Below are positions 1 through 11,775 of a DNA stretch of 64,000 nucleotides, one piece after another; within the stretch, counting starts at the first letter, position 1, and every line of letters begins with the position of its first letter. The DNA is from Omphiscola glabra (taxonomy: Eukaryota; Mollusca; Gastropoda; Lymnaeidae), in the NCBI GenBank assembly GCA_964017045.1, contig OZ024806.1, positions 23,846,003-23,910,002 of the forward strand, given 5' to 3'. A program made the position numbers and the translations under genes. The notes beneath the pieces are model-generated. The model was given only the letters and a program-made list of their open reading frames with translations. It did not search any database and was not told the origin of the DNA.

Positions 1-264
1 TGCAACACAATATTTCCGGGGAAAAAAAAGGGTGGGGGGGTACTCATCCGTATCACCCTCTGTTCTATTTCAACACCATGACTGGATTCTCTGGAGGGCT
101 ACGCTGACTCCTTCAAGAGAGGGCAAGATGACTCTCTAGTGGGGGGGGGGGGGGAGAGGACAATCATCTGTATTTTATGTAGGAACTGTTTCACATATTA
201 TTCCACCTTTTCTCCGTCCATTGATTTACACCAAGTGAAACGTTTCTGTGAAATAACTGCAGTG
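1..264. other. Flanking spacer, no gene seen
   Basis: Unique-looking sequence with two poly-G runs near 35 and 140. No coding signal or recognisable element is visible. Confidence 0.5.
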
Positions 265-594
265 TTTTCATACAATGAGTTTTCATACAATGAGTTTTCA
301 TACAATGAGTTTTCATACAATGAGTTTTCATACAATGAGCTTTCATACAATGCGTTTTCGTACAATGAGTTTTCATACAATGCGTTTTCATACATTGAGT
401 TTTCATACAATGAGTTTTCATACAATGACTTTTCATACAATGACTTTTCATACAATGAGTTTTCATAAAAATGAGTTTTCATACAATGAGTTTTCATACA
501 ATGAGTTTTCATACAATGAGTTTTCATACAATGAGTTTTCATACAATGACTTTTCATACAATGACTTTTCATACAATGACTTTTCCTACAATGA
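265..594. repeat. 15-bp minisatellite
   Basis: About 22 copies of TTTTCATACAATGAG, with variants such as GCG, GAC or GAA at the last triplet and one AAAA insertion near 466 that shifts phase. The unit length is a multiple of three, so long reading frames open on both strands; they are by-products of the array. Confidence 0.95.
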
Positions 595-775
595 AAGTTG
601 CATTCTAAATTTGGATACTAACACTGGCGTTAGGACAAACCGATATGGCGTGGAATTTAATTTATCAATACAATATTTCCTTTATCCCTCTTACAATTGT
701 TTCGACAGAAAGAAACCGGGGCGCAAAATCGCAACCGACAAGCAGAAAAAGTACTCATGGATGAAAAGAGTGTAC

Positions 776-942
776 GATGTTCCTCTTGAGACAAGATGTT
801 CCTCTTGAGACAAGATGTTCCTCTTGAAAAAAGATGTTCCTCTTGAAACAAGATGTTCCTCTTGAAACAAGATGTTCCTCTTGAAAGAAGATGTTCCTCT
901 TGAGACAAGATTTCCTCTTGAAAGAAGATGTTCCTCTTGAAA
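776..942. repeat. 19-bp minisatellite
   Basis: About nine copies of GATGTTCCTCTTGARACAA with A/G changes and one AG-to-A shortening near 911. No coding role is suggested. Confidence 0.93.
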
Positions 943-1225
943 CTGATGAATGTCTGCAGAGCATTTCTTCCTCTCACGTTGAAAACACCTTAAACTTTAC
1001 AGAAAGGACAACTGAATGTTAAAATGCGTATGGTTAGCTACACGTATAGCATCATAACATGTGCTCCACAGCCAACGTCGTTATCGGAAATAAGAGCGGA
1101 GCCATACAGGGACAGGGAAGGGGGCGCCGAAAGGGAACGGGGCGAAAGTTTAGCTTAGTCCGGCGTTGTGAATTCCTTTTTAGTTTATACAACATTCGTT
1201 GCTGAATTTGTTTTTATTTATAAGT
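943..1225. other. Spacer, no feature seen
   Basis: Between the 19-bp array and the LINE tail. It includes a short CpG-rich patch near 1090-1150, but no gene or repeat is recognisable. Confidence 0.4.
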
Positions 1226-1229
1226 GAAA

Positions 1230-1640
1230 TTGTGTTCAAGTGTTCTTCTTCTCTTCTATGCTTTCAGGGCCCACGATCAATGCATTGATCATTATGGCTC
1301 CTATGGTTCAGAGGGGTTCGCGATGTTACTGTGCGTGGTTTTTTAAGGGGATAATTCCCTGGTTGCAAGACAGGAGGCAAGAGTCGCAAATGTGTCAGGC
1401 GTAGTCGCCGCAACTGTTGTTTTTGGAAGCTTGTTCCATTCCTTTATTGTCTTTAGCAGGAATGAGGGGCTCCTATACTGAGTTCTTGTTTTTAAATGTC
1501 GAAACTGTTTGTCGTGACCTCTTCGCTGTCTAGGGGGGAGATTGGCGAGTTTCTGTTTGATACTGGAGCAGTGGACCAGCCCATTTTTTATCTTGTACAA
1601 CATGGAGAGCCTAGATAGTCGTCGTCGTTCTTCCAACGAT
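1230..1640 (-). mobile_element. Non-LTR retrotransposon 3' end (reverse transcriptase C-terminus)
   Basis: The minus-strand frame 1636-1343 encodes 97 residues. Their layout is typical of the end of non-LTR reverse transcriptase ORFs: an RRRLSRLSMLYKIKNGLV block, LPPRQRRGHDKQFR, KTRTQYRSPSFLLKTIKEWN, then an ATTPDTFATLA tail. No catalytic domain is present, so this is a 5'-truncated copy. Downstream 3' UTR-like sequence, including a CCCACGATCAATGCATTGATC palindromic stretch, extends to about 1230. The same tail recurs on the plus strand near 30125-30460, which confirms a dispersed family. The clade is probably Jockey/CR1-like but was not resolved. Confidence 0.85.
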
Positions 1641-2395
1641 GACCACCCTTCATGAAGTGTTCCTTCATTTAAAATTTTGTTGTGTTATATTCAATATTTG
1701 TGTCATATTTCATTGTAATGAATTTCATTATTCTTTAACTTTCAATTTTAATTTTGATTTATTCTTCATTGCCCGCATATATAAAACTGAATTGAGAAGA
1801 TATTTCTTAAGATAGGGCAAAGGACGATTATCAATGGTTAGACTTGCCCTAAGGAAAGATGACTCTGCCGTGTTTTATAAACTAAAGGGACACAACTCGC
1901 ACGTTTAAGAGCCGTCCGAACGTGTGGATCAAATCGTGCGTGTTGTATGTAGATACGGTGTGCGCCCCATGTGTGTTTTATGACCGACTTCTAGGTGGTC
2001 CACCTCGTGCAGCTGCCCCATCGATTCCCTTATAGTTTTATTTGACCAGTGGTCAGACAGAGGGGGGTGTAGACGGGTAGTGGCATACTGACACGTTACC
2101 ATCGCCCACTCGCTTGACATTTTTTTTAAAGTTTTTCTTTTTTTTTAATATTTAAAAAAATTGAAAGAATTGTATACGATGTTTCTTAAGGAACATCTTT
2201 AAATACTAAAGGAAAAAATCCTTCTGAGTCGGATTTCTGGAACCAACGAAAGTCAGAGGAGAAACTATTAATGCCCTTGATTAAGTTGCTTCATATTCCC
2301 CCACCCCCACACACCTGCAGCTCTAGGTTACCTACATTTTGAAACACAGTCACACCACTGTTACACTACATTTTATGCCAAATTTACTCCAAAGT
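1641..2395. other. AT-rich spacer
   Basis: Intergenic sequence without recognisable genes. A CCAGTGGTCAGAC string near 2045 also occurs near 6425 and hints at a degraded dispersed element. Confidence 0.4.
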
Positions 2396-2399
2396 TGCC

Positions 2400-2655
2400 C
2401 AATTGATGTCCTACATTCACTCAAAGTTTGACCCACAATCATCTTAAAAGTTACCCCACATCGATGTCCTACATTCACTCAAATTTTGACCCACAATCAT
2501 CTTAAAAGTTACCACATCGATGTCCTACATTCACTCAAATTTTGACCCACAATCATCTAAAAGTTGCCACATAGATGCCCTACATTCACTCAAAGTTTGA
2601 CCCACAATCATCTAAAAGTTACCACATAGATGCCCTACATTCACCCACACACATC
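2400..2655. repeat. About 57-bp tandem repeat
   Basis: Four to five diverged copies of a unit containing CCTACATTCACTCAAATTTT and CCCACAATCATC. It grades into the next C-rich array, and both use the CACCCACA/CAGTCACCC vocabulary. Confidence 0.85.
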
Positions 2656-2734
2656 CTCACAATCATAGATAACCTACATTGAACTCTAGTTTTATTAACG
2701 GCCAGCCCACACTTTGCCCAACAAATGCTCATCG

Positions 2735-3045
2735 GCACCCCAAAGTTACCCCTTAGGCACCCACAGTCACCCAAAAGTTACCCCTCAGACACCCACAGTC
2801 ACCCCAACGTTGCCCCTTAGACACCCACAGTCACGCCAAAGTTGACCCTCAGACACCCACAGTCACCCCAACGTTGCCCCTCAGACACCCACAGTCACCC
2901 CCAGCGTTGCCCCTCAGACACCCACAGTCACCCCAACGTTGCCCCTCAGACACCCACTATCACCCCAAAGTTGCCCCTCAGACACCCAGTAACCCCAACG
3001 TTGTCCCTCAGACACCCACATTCACCCCAGCGTTGCCCATTTTTA
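2735..3045. repeat. 32-bp C-rich minisatellite
   Basis: About nine copies of a 32-bp unit containing ACCCACAGTCACCCCAACGT followed by TGCCCCTCAGAC. The strand is strongly C-rich and G-poor. The apparent Pro/Ser/His-rich frames here come from the array. Confidence 0.92.
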
Positions 3046-3975
3046 CCCTACATTCACTCCTAAGTTTACCTAAGCATCATCCCAAAGTTACCCCACAGAT
3101 TCCCCGCAGGCACTCAGTGTTGACAAAAACCCAAACTTTGCCACACGGTCACTCCAACTGCGCCCCACAGACAACCCAAAGCTTTCCCCCAGATGCCCCA
3201 CAGTCAACCCTAAGTTGCCCCCCCATGCCCCACAGTCAACCCAAAGTTGCTCCACATATTCCCCACTTTGAGGCATATCTACAGCAGCCCCCCAGTGGTC
3301 AACATGCTCATCCCAGGAGAGCTAGCAGGCGTGTGAAAGCTGACGTCACCAAGCTATTCAGGGACACGGGATAACGTTCCCAGCATTCCTTTGAACACGG
3401 CAGGAAGTGATGCGATCTCCGTCGTCCCCCGCGGTGCATCTCGGGTCGGAAAGCTCGAGGGAGCACGGCTTCTGGTTCGCGGTTTTAATTTTCTTGTTTC
3501 TATAAGTTTAGCGAACCACGAGTTTCATACATGCTGTACGATACCCGCGTCTCATGGGAGCATTGGTAATAACTACACCAAGATAGAGTAACAAACATGA
3601 ATCATTTCAACTCTCGGAAAAACTAAAAGTGCGGGAATTCCCAATTAGCCTCATTAAAGTTAATTGTTCCTAATCTGCCCCACAGACGCGCGGTTTGCCT
3701 ACCTTCAATTCTTTAACACCTTTACAAATTATTTTAACGCAATATCAGTTAGGCCAAGTTACGGGTTACATTGGGGCTTGGGGCCCGTGATGTGGGGGCT
3801 GGTGGTGGGTGCACAGGTTACATCGGAGAAGAACCACTGTGCTCTTTGTGTCTAAGAACAGATACAATAAACCCGTTGTTAGAAGACGTCACTGAAACAT
3901 GCACCTGGTGTTATGATTTTTTTTTTCTTTAATCATTACAATTTTGTACACCTGCTCTTGTAATGATCCAACTCT
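3046..3975. other. Spacer with degraded C-rich repeat
   Basis: Up to about 3290 the sequence carries worn copies of the preceding CCCCACAGTC-type repeat. After that it is unique sequence with a CpG-rich patch at 3300-3480. No exon could be supported. Confidence 0.4.
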
Positions 3976-3979
3976 AATC

Positions 3980-4034
3980 AACCGGAAGGACGGAGATTAT
4001 TCTCGTCAATTAAAACAAGATGGCGGCGCACGTG
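3980..4034 (+). promoter_or_regulatory. Candidate TATA-less promoter motif cluster
   Basis: An ETS-type ACCGGAAG lies at about 3980-3987, a YY1-type AAGATGGCGGC at 4017-4027 and a CACGTG E-box at 4029-4034. ETS plus YY1 with an ATGG initiator context is a common arrangement at animal housekeeping or 5'-UTR starts. No downstream exon was found, so the call rests on motifs only. Confidence 0.35.
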
Positions 4035-4914
4035 TTAACCGGAGACCCGGTCTGATGAAAAATGTCGGTTTATGACAAAGATATATCATAAAATAAAATT
4101 GCAATAAAATAATAGAAACTTTAAATTTTTTCCAACCGAATCCTATACGCCGGGGTCAGCGAATTTTTTTAGCCATGACCCCAAAATAACAACTTCAACG
4201 CCGACGTTACACCCCACTACATCCGGATCTGAGAGGAAGAAACTTTTACAATTCAACTATGGCTTATTGAATTTATTTATATGAATACAATTATATTATA
4301 AATATAAAAGCACAAAATGATTTCGAAAAAGTAAATGAATAAAGCCCTCATTATGCAACAGAAAGTTATTGTAACAACAACAACAGCAAAAAGTTATTTT
4401 GACAACAACAACAAAAAATTAATCAATTTTAAATCCTTTATATTAACTTCATTTTTCATCGAGTGTTTCTGTGTGGCGAAATCGTCGGAAGGCTAAATGA
4501 CCCACTTCCTCTCATCCTATCAAGCTCAAACTTGGCACATGGACTCCTTTATGATGACAACACATTTACCAGCTTTTCAGCCACGCCCTCAACAAATCCC
4601 CGAAAACCAGTTTTTTCCTGTTTTTCATGGAAAAAAAGCAATTCCCATTTCCAACAATCAGTTGCTACAATCATTTCCAACAATCATTTGCTACAATCAC
4701 ATAAATGATAATTTGTACAACAAAAATGCATACAAAGGATTTATACGAAAAATTTAGTCTTTATGGATTATTTAATTGTACAATTATATCAAAATTGTGA
4801 CTTTTTTTAATGAGAGAAAATGTGGATACTAATATGGTGGTTACATAATTGATTTCTATTCTTTATTAATTTGTGTGTGTGTGTGTGTGTGTGTTAATTT
4901 GAGTGAATTATTGC
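4035..4914. other. AT-rich spacer
   Basis: AT-rich intergenic sequence with a CAACAA-rich patch near 4370-4420, two copies of a short CCAACAATCA-type repeat near 4645-4700 and a (GT)n tract at 4871-4894. No gene seen. Confidence 0.5.
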
Positions 4915-5352
4915 GTGGTACAACATAGCAGGATGTCATCTAAGGAGTACCACATAGCAGAATGTCATCTAAGGGGTACCACATAGCAGGATGTCATCTA
5001 AGGGGTACCACATAGCAGGATGTCATCTAAGGGGTACCATATAGCAGGATGTCATTTATAGGGTACCACATAGCAGGATGTCATCTAAGGGGTACCACAT
5101 AGCAGGATGTCATCTATAGGGTACTAACGATCCGAGTGTCATCTAAAGGGTAGCACATAGCAGGATGTCATCTATAGGGTACCATATAGCAGGATTTCAT
5201 CTAAGAGTACCACTTAGCAGGATGTCATGTATAGGGTACTACCTGTCAGAGTGTCATCTATAGAGTACCACATATCAGGATGTCACTAATTTGTCCCACA
5301 TAGCAGCATGTCATCTAAGGGGTACCACATTGCAGGATGTCATCTATAGGCT
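4915..5352. repeat. 29-bp minisatellite
   Basis: About 15 copies of a unit containing GGTACCACATAGCAGGATGT then CATCTAA. Right-hand copies are more diverged (ACTATC/CTACCTGTCAG variants), as expected if homogenisation is stronger on the left. Confidence 0.93.
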
Positions 5353-6269
5353 ACCACATAGTTGAAGAATGGAGTTTTGTTTTAAGCAGACTGACCAGAG
5401 ATGACCGTTGATGTTTTAATGAAGATTTATATTGTGTTAACACGTACATAAAGTAAAGAAGATTACGTTATCCAGAAGTCAGTAAATGAAATTCATGTGA
5501 TATAATTTCCAATTGTTTTCGAAATTTTTGTGAAATTCCCCTTTTCTGATTGGCCAGTTACTCACCAAGTCCCAGCACTCTCTATATTATATAAGAAATA
5601 TTTACCATATTCATTCTCTCACATTATTTTTCTTATTCATCGCTGTGACACTTATTTTACACAGGCCAGAATAAGAAAAATCGTAATAAACACGCTTCCA
5701 GTGTAATTTTATTTACGTCTCTTTAGCCCTCATTACTCCAAAAATTTACCATTTTATCCCATATGAGGTAATGTGAGGTAATTTACCCCAATTCGCCGAC
5801 CACTGGTCTAGCGTGATATTGCGAGGTGGTTCGTAAATTATAAGGACAACCAGCCACCCCCCAAACACCCCCCCCCCCCCCCGGGCCAAAATAATCCCAA
5901 CATTCTATATAACCTAAATAAGGCGCAATGTAACGGGTTTTACAGCAAGCTAAGATTTCATGTTGCAAATCACAAACGAGTTCCCTTTCAACGCTAACAT
6001 CAACATGATAATGTAAATAAACATCATTGTCATATTGTGATTTCAATACATCTTCCTGGTTAATTTTTTAATTTACTTTCATAATAATTGTATCTGTGGC
6101 CCCGTGGGAGCTCGAATGCATCGCGTCATCATGTGTCTCGTTCTAACTTGACTTTTGACCTTTCGCAAGTGATATTCAATAATTTGCATATTATTTTCAG
6201 TTTGCTGCTTTACTGTAAACGCAATTTTCCCGCGTTAACTGTTTTCTGTCACTTTAGATTAACGACCAA
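5353..6269. other. Spacer, no gene seen
   Basis: Mostly AT-rich with a poly-C run at about 5871-5882. No recognisable exon or element apart from short ACCACTGG/CCAGTGGT strings. Confidence 0.4.
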
Positions 6270-6425
6270 ACGGATTTCGGCTTCGGTTTCGGTCAAAACC
6301 ATAAAAGTTAAATTTAGGTTTAATTTCGGCTTCGGCTGAAATTGAAATGTTAACTTTCGGTTTCGGCCGAAAGTGCTTAGCCTTTCGGTCATCTGGCCGA
6401 AAGTGACTGGGTTTTTCGGTATTCT
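6270..6425. mobile_element. TTTCGG-rich dispersed repeat, copy 1
   Basis: The sequence alternates TTTCGGTTTCGGCCGAAAG-like inverted motifs with AAAGTTAAATTT and TTTAATTTCGGCTTCGG. It closely matches a second copy near 7697-7866 in the same order. It is probably a nonautonomous DNA-transposon fragment; clear ends and a target duplication were not found. Confidence 0.55.
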
Positions 6426-7695
6426 ACCAGTGGTCAGACTGTCTGTCTTTCTCTAGGCTGGCAATACGATATTCATTATCGCTCGACGTCTTGCTGTCAT
6501 CGTATGTTATATGACTAATACTCTGCGAACACTGACACAGCTTCATGATGACCTACTTGTCCTTTATTTCCCCCCCAAAAAAATTTTAATTAGGCCAAGG
6601 CAAATTTAAACAGCTCTGCGTGAAAGAAAAACTAATGGAATTGTAATATTTTATATCATTATTTTTGTTTTAATTTTTTCAAAAATAAAATTTGGAACCC
6701 TAGGTTTATTCAAGTCCTTCATTTGTGATATTCAATTTGATTTATCATTATCATGCTCATCAATTTTGTCATAGGCAAAGGTGAATAATACTGCATAATC
6801 CTAAGGAATGGTAAAATTTCTCCTATTATTTTCGTTATGTCATTTTTTTGTAAATTAAGGAAACCTAGGCTTTTTCAATTCATTTTAATTTATTGAAATT
6901 CATCATTGTCATGCTTATAAACATTATTATTGGCGAAATAACAAGTGTGTGCATTTTTCAGTGGCTTGTATAATAATTATATAGTAGGCCTACTGCAGAC
7001 CTGTTAACTTTTATGATTTAGGCGACCAATTTAGGTGTCTTCCGATTCTCCGTCGAGACCCGTCAGACGAAATATTTTAAAAGACACGGTTAAAAAATAA
7101 TAATTTCCCCCACCAAGGGCTAAGAGGGGTGAGGGAAGTTGGTCACTGAGCGAAATAATGACGACACCAGCTCGGTAAGACTAATGTGTTGGTACTAAGC
7201 TAAATATTAATACAGGGATGTTTTGCCAGCTATTTATGAAAACCAGGAAGCATGTATGACGATAACTGCAAAACATTGTGGTGATGTTTGTATAGCCTTA
7301 CTAACTGATATTTAGGTGACAATTGGCTTTATTAGAGCCAAAATAATTATTATAGGTATATGTTCTAGATTGTAATTACAGTATACAAGCAAAGGGCACT
7401 CAAGGGTCAATTTTGCATGAATTCCCCTTTCCCCCCTACCCACCCCGCGGTCCAAATTTTCTCTTCGCATACTACTTTTAAAAAAAACAACATTTTAAAG
7501 AAATTTAAATTACTTTAAAATTAAAATGTTAAAAGGCAAAGTGTTCATTAGATGTTTATTTATTTATATTCACGATGTTCTCATATTTTTTAAATAAAAA
7601 AAGAATGTAAATATTGATACTTTTCCCCCCATCATTTTGTTGATGTATGTAGAATGTATGCGTGGACGAACTTCAAAACACCTAAATATCCTGTT
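6426..7695. other. AT-rich spacer
   Basis: Long AT-rich stretch with scattered poly-A/T and poly-C. No coding frame with exon-like composition. Confidence 0.45.
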
Positions 7696-7696
7696 T

Positions 7697-7870
7697 TGGC
7701 TCCGGCTTCGGTTTCTGCCGAAAGCAAAAAGTTAAATTTCGGTTTAATTTCGGCTTCGGTTGAAACTGAAATGATAACATTCGGTTTAATTTCGGTTTCG
7801 GCCGAAAGTCATTTTGGCCTAGTTTCGGTTTCGGCCGAAATCAAAAAGTCCCTTTCGGTCGGTCTCTACT
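7697..7870. mobile_element. TTTCGG-rich dispersed repeat, copy 2
   Basis: Same order of motifs as copy 1 at 6270-6425, including GGCTTCGGTT, AAAGTTAAATTTCGG and TTTCGGTTTCGGCCGAAA. The two copies are in the same orientation and differ by substitutions, so they are separate insertions or an old duplication. Confidence 0.55.
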
Positions 7871-8039
7871 TAAGATTTTACTTTTGTTATACATATAAAT
7901 ATATATATGGCCTATTGATAATGACTTTCGTTGTTACAGATGCACATCAAATGACGACCTCCATTGTTTTATTCCAAATCTCTTTCAACACATTTGTGTC
8001 CACACCTCACTCCCTCTATTTCTCTTCATTACTGCCACG

Positions 8040-8300
8040 GTCATTCGACGTCTGCGCCTGCCCGTTCACGCGGGCCTTGCATTAATTGTTGCACTGTTAA
8101 TGGAAGGTGCCGAAAACCGATTTGACAGGAGGGTGGGAAGTGACGGGGCGCCAATATGGTGTATGTACCTGACGACGGGGCGGTGAGTGAAGCGATCAAC
8201 ACTTCCGGCCCCCAAGGAAACATTCCCCCCCGACTTGGGCAGAATTGAACAACGTCTGCTTATTGTCAGGTGAAAATCGGGTTTATTCGTTGTTACACCT
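8040..8300. promoter_or_regulatory. CpG-rich candidate cis-regulatory element
   Basis: A GC- and CpG-rich island in AT-rich flank. It contains GCATTAATTGTT (homeodomain-like), TTGACAGG (Meis-like), CAGGTG and CACCTG E-boxes at its right end, and CCGGCCCCC. It carries no repeat signature. The location upstream of the GATA promoter is compatible with an enhancer, but this is inference from composition. Confidence 0.25.
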
Positions 8301-9486
8301 GACTTCATTATAATATAATTAAGGTGAACAGTATTGCTTTCTTTGTAAGACTTGAGTTTACAATAGTCTACTTAGCCAATTGTTATCACGTGTGTTTTTT
8401 TGTCTCTTTTTTATAATCCTACACGGTAAAATTGTATAATTTATTTGTAAAGCCTATGGGATTATGACAGGTACAAATCGGAGAACGTAAGTCTGAGTAT
8501 AGATAAGTTTTTTTTTTTTGCAGAGGCGTCTTCAGACAAGGCGCGCTAAAAATATCGTGCGTAAAATAAAATATTCTTATAGAAGAAACGAATGCACCCC
8601 CAAACCCAACCCCCCCCCCCCCAAACTTCTATTCAAATATTAGAAACAATTTTGAGATGTGTGTTTGTGTGGCGCTTGGGGGGGGGGGGGGAGGGGGCGG
8701 GTGACAGTTGCGTGAATTTGAATCATTCAAATGAATGTTAGCCATAAGTGACACACATTCGGGATACGTCTCTGGTGTTATCGAGTAGTAGTTACATACT
8801 GAATGAAATACGTTACACAAAATCAAGTAATGCAAAGAATTTTTTTAAATACTTAACGTTCCCAAAAAATGTGTTTCTGAATCCGACTTTGTCTTATCAA
8901 GAAAAAAAAAAGGGTGGGGGAGAGAACAATGTAAAAGAGAAAGAAAGAAAGGAACGAAAATAAATAAAGAAAGGTAAAAACAGAATGGAAGAAACGAGAT
9001 TTAAAAAGAAGGGGGAAAAGGGCGAAAAAAAAGACAAAAAGAGATGGAAACAAATGAAAAAAGAATGGGGAAAAAAAAGAAAGGAAAAAAAAGAAAGATA
9101 AAACAAATCAACGCTGAATAATATTGTTCGTTTGTCACAACTATTGGAACATTCATTTGTACCTATTAAGTCTTCCAACACCCCACGCTTATACCGCGCC
9201 CCCAATCGGTGGGTCAACTTATTCTCACGGGGGGATGTTTCTGCTCGTCTGCTGTTTCTCAAAACGTCGAGTTCTGCACCTCGTCACGGCCTCGTCATTT
9301 CTCGCCGACGCCCCCGAGATCTGGGAAGTGGCAGAAGAACACGAGGCTTTGGTCGAGGTCTTGTCATGTTGGGGCTGCACGGTTATCCCATGTTAACCGC
9401 TGGAGTTAATTAAAAGCGTTGGTCGGCAATGCTACAGGAAACCTGATATGCCACTGTAGAAATAAAACAAATTAATGCTTTCCCAT
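8301..9486. other. Spacer with purine-rich tract
   Basis: AT-rich sequence with poly-C/poly-G runs near 8615 and 8680. An almost pure A/G tract (GAAAGAAAGG-like) of about 200 bp follows at 8895-9100. A CpG-rich patch lies at 9190-9400. No gene was supported. Confidence 0.45.
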
Positions 9487-9661
9487 CAGTGGCGTAGGAA
9501 AAGGGAGGGGGGGGTGGAGAGACCGCATTTCGTCGTCCAGGGTGGCCCATTTTTTCATATTGAGAGGTGGCATTTTGGGCCGACTGCAGAGTTTGGTGTT
9601 TTTTTTCGTCGAAAGGTACGGCAAAATCTTAGACCACTAACCCTAGCTAGCTACGCCACTG
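9487..9661. mobile_element. hAT-like MITE, CAGTGGCGTAG family
   Basis: It starts CAGTGGCGTAGG and ends CTAGCTACGCCACTG, an inverted terminal repeat. Flanks TTTCCCAT and ACTCCCAT share six of eight positions, consistent with an aged 8-bp target duplication. The interior is G-rich with no coding capacity. Relatives lie near 13385, 17461 and possibly 31355 and 60429. Confidence 0.7.
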
Positions 9662-9774
9662 ACTCCCATCAAACTCATTGCGTTGATTTAACTCCCCGCG
9701 ATTTAACCTGTTTCTAAAACTACGCCGCCACCACTACAATCTGGGTTGGAGTATAGATGAAATGTATAGCCTAT

Positions 9775-10181
9775 TCAGTACTACTCAGTACTACTCAGTA
9801 CTACTCAGCCTACTCAGTACTACTCAGCCAACTCAGTACTAGTCAGTACTACTCAGCCTACTCAGTACTACTCAGCCTACTCAGTACTACTCAGCCAACT
9901 CAGTACTAGTCAGTACTACTCAGCCTACTCAGTACTACTCAGCCTACTCAGTACTACTTAACCTACTCAGTACTACTCAGCCTACTCAGTACTACTCAGC
10001 CTACTCAGTACTACTCAGCCTACTCAGTACTACTCAGCCTACTCAGTACTACTCAGTACTACTCAGCCTACTCAGTACTACTCAGCCTACTCAGTACTAC
10101 TCAGGCTACTCAGTACTACTCAGCCTACTCAGTACTACTCAGGCTACTCAGTACTACCCAGCCTACTCAGTACTACTCAGC
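9775..10181. repeat. 19-bp minisatellite
   Basis: About 21 copies of TACTCAGTACTACTCAGCC with occasional AACTCAGTACTAGTCAG variants that recur together, showing local block duplication. The unit contains the palindrome AGTACT. Confidence 0.95.
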
Positions 10182-10287
10182 GCCAAACGTACGTAACATT
10201 TACGGACAGTCCGTACAAAACTTTGAACTGAAATTTTGTGTCTGTAAAAGTACAAAATGACTTATAAGAAATTGGACATTGAATAAA

Positions 10288-10732
10288 GGCTGCGACTATT
10301 CGTACCCGGGTACCAGAAGTGAGAGGTTGGGATAAAAAAAAAATTAAAATATTATTGTTGGGTTTGTAAGACAAAATTTGGTATCAAATGTAAGATAATT
10401 GAATGGACTATACGTTTGTAAACTTACTTCTTCAGTTTAACTAAAATAAACTGCTACAAATGACATCTTAATAGCATTGAGTCTAAGGGGACCCGGGTAC
10501 GAACGGCGGCGCTGTGTGTCCTGGTCCATTTTTTAACTAAATGCTATTCGGATGTCATTTGTAGTCATTTATTTTAGTTAAAATAAAGAATTAAGTTTAC
10601 AAACGTATAGTCCATTCAATTATCTTACATGTGATACCAAATTTTGTCTTACAAACCCAACAATTATATTTTTTATAGTTTTGTAATCCCAACCTCTCAA
10701 TTCTGGTACCCGGGTACGAATAGCCACCTCGG
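10288..10732. mobile_element. Foldback / long-TIR DNA element
   Basis: Two inverted arms of about 190 bp flank a short GC-rich centre that includes ACCCGGGTACGAACGGCGGC. The arms begin with CTATTCGTACCCGGGTACC and share TTGTTGGGTTTGTAAGAC and GGACTATACGTTTGTAAAC. The direct repeat TGAATAAA lies on both sides (10280-10287 and 10733-10740), a perfect 8-bp target duplication as hAT-class elements make. There is no transposase, so it is nonautonomous. Confidence 0.85.
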
Positions 10733-10889
10733 TGAATAAAAAAGAAAAAAATATTTAAATAAGCCAAACAAAAGGTTAAATGTCAAGGGTCATGATTTCT
10801 TCTTTGTTTCAAACTGGTATGATCACGACCAGGAGAAGCTCAACATGAATGCTTTAACTTAATAAAATGGGCTCATGCCTCAAGGTTAT

Positions 10890-11140
10890 AATAGAAGAAT
10901 CATCATCATCAGTGGCCCATGTAGGGCCCTGGCCTGCTGCATCACATCCTTCCATTTAGATCGATCCATGGCTTTCCGCCTCCATGCGCGACCCCCCAGT
11001 GGTGTAGTCCTTCTCTACATCGTCGATCCATCTCAGTCTTGGGCGACCCGTGAGTCGTCTGCCCCTAGGTTTCTGCCTTTAGATCCCTTTTGCTGCTCTA
11101 CAATCCGGCATCCTTTCAATATGTCCTGCGCAGTCTAGCT
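10890..11140 (-). mobile_element. RTE-like LINE 3' end fragment
   Basis: On the minus strand two neighbouring frames read GRPRLRWIDDVEKDYTTG and GRAWRRKAMDRSKWKDVMQQ followed by ARALHG, the usual C-terminal end of RTE-type endonuclease/reverse transcriptase proteins, with one frameshift between them. A GAT-triplet tail follows (ATCATCATCATC on the plus strand near 10900). A second, shorter copy lies near 51080-51215. Both are dead 5'-truncated copies. Confidence 0.8.
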
Positions 11141-11239
11141 TTTATTTATTGTTGCGAACTCGAGTGGGTCTTTGTACAGTCGATGTAGCACTTTGTTATA
11201 TATATTTGATATAGGGTCATTTAAAACAATATCTGATGG

Positions 11240-11512
11240 ATATTTCATTTCAGTTTCATAGTTGACAGATGTTTATGTTTCATAGTTGACAGACATTTAT
11301 GTTTCATAGTTGACAGATATTTATGTTTCATAAATGACAGATATTTCAGTTTCATAGTTGACAGATGTTTATGTTTCATAGTTGACAGATGTTTATGTTT
11401 CATAGTTGACAGATGTTTATGTTTCATAGTTGACAGATATTTATGTTTCATAAATGTCAGATATTTATGTTTCATAGTTGACAGATATTTCAGTTTCACA
11501 GTCGACAGATAA
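11240..11512. repeat. 24-bp minisatellite
   Basis: About 11 copies of a unit reading ATGTTTCATAGTTGACAG plus ATGTTT/ATATTT. A minus-strand Met-Lys-His-rich frame runs through it only because 24 is a multiple of three. Confidence 0.94.
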
Positions 11513-11775
11513 TTTATTTAAGCTTCATAGTAAGGTGCTAGTTGAGTGTTACGGCTGGATGATTGGCATAGGTGGATAATAGATGAGTGGTAAAGCTAGA
11601 CGCTTGGCGGGCGGGGGGGGGGGGGGTTACTGGAGGGGTCCAATATGGTGAAAGAAAGGTGTGAACGATGACGGAATGACAACAGATTGTGTTCAGGTTT
11701 TTAGCGATGTGATTGGTAAATTTTTATTAAATAAGTTAAAACGGAAATGAAGATAAATGAATCGGTCTATAACGT
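11513..11775. other. Spacer, no feature seen
   Basis: Short unique stretch with a poly-G run near 11615. No gene or repeat recognised. Confidence 0.4.
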
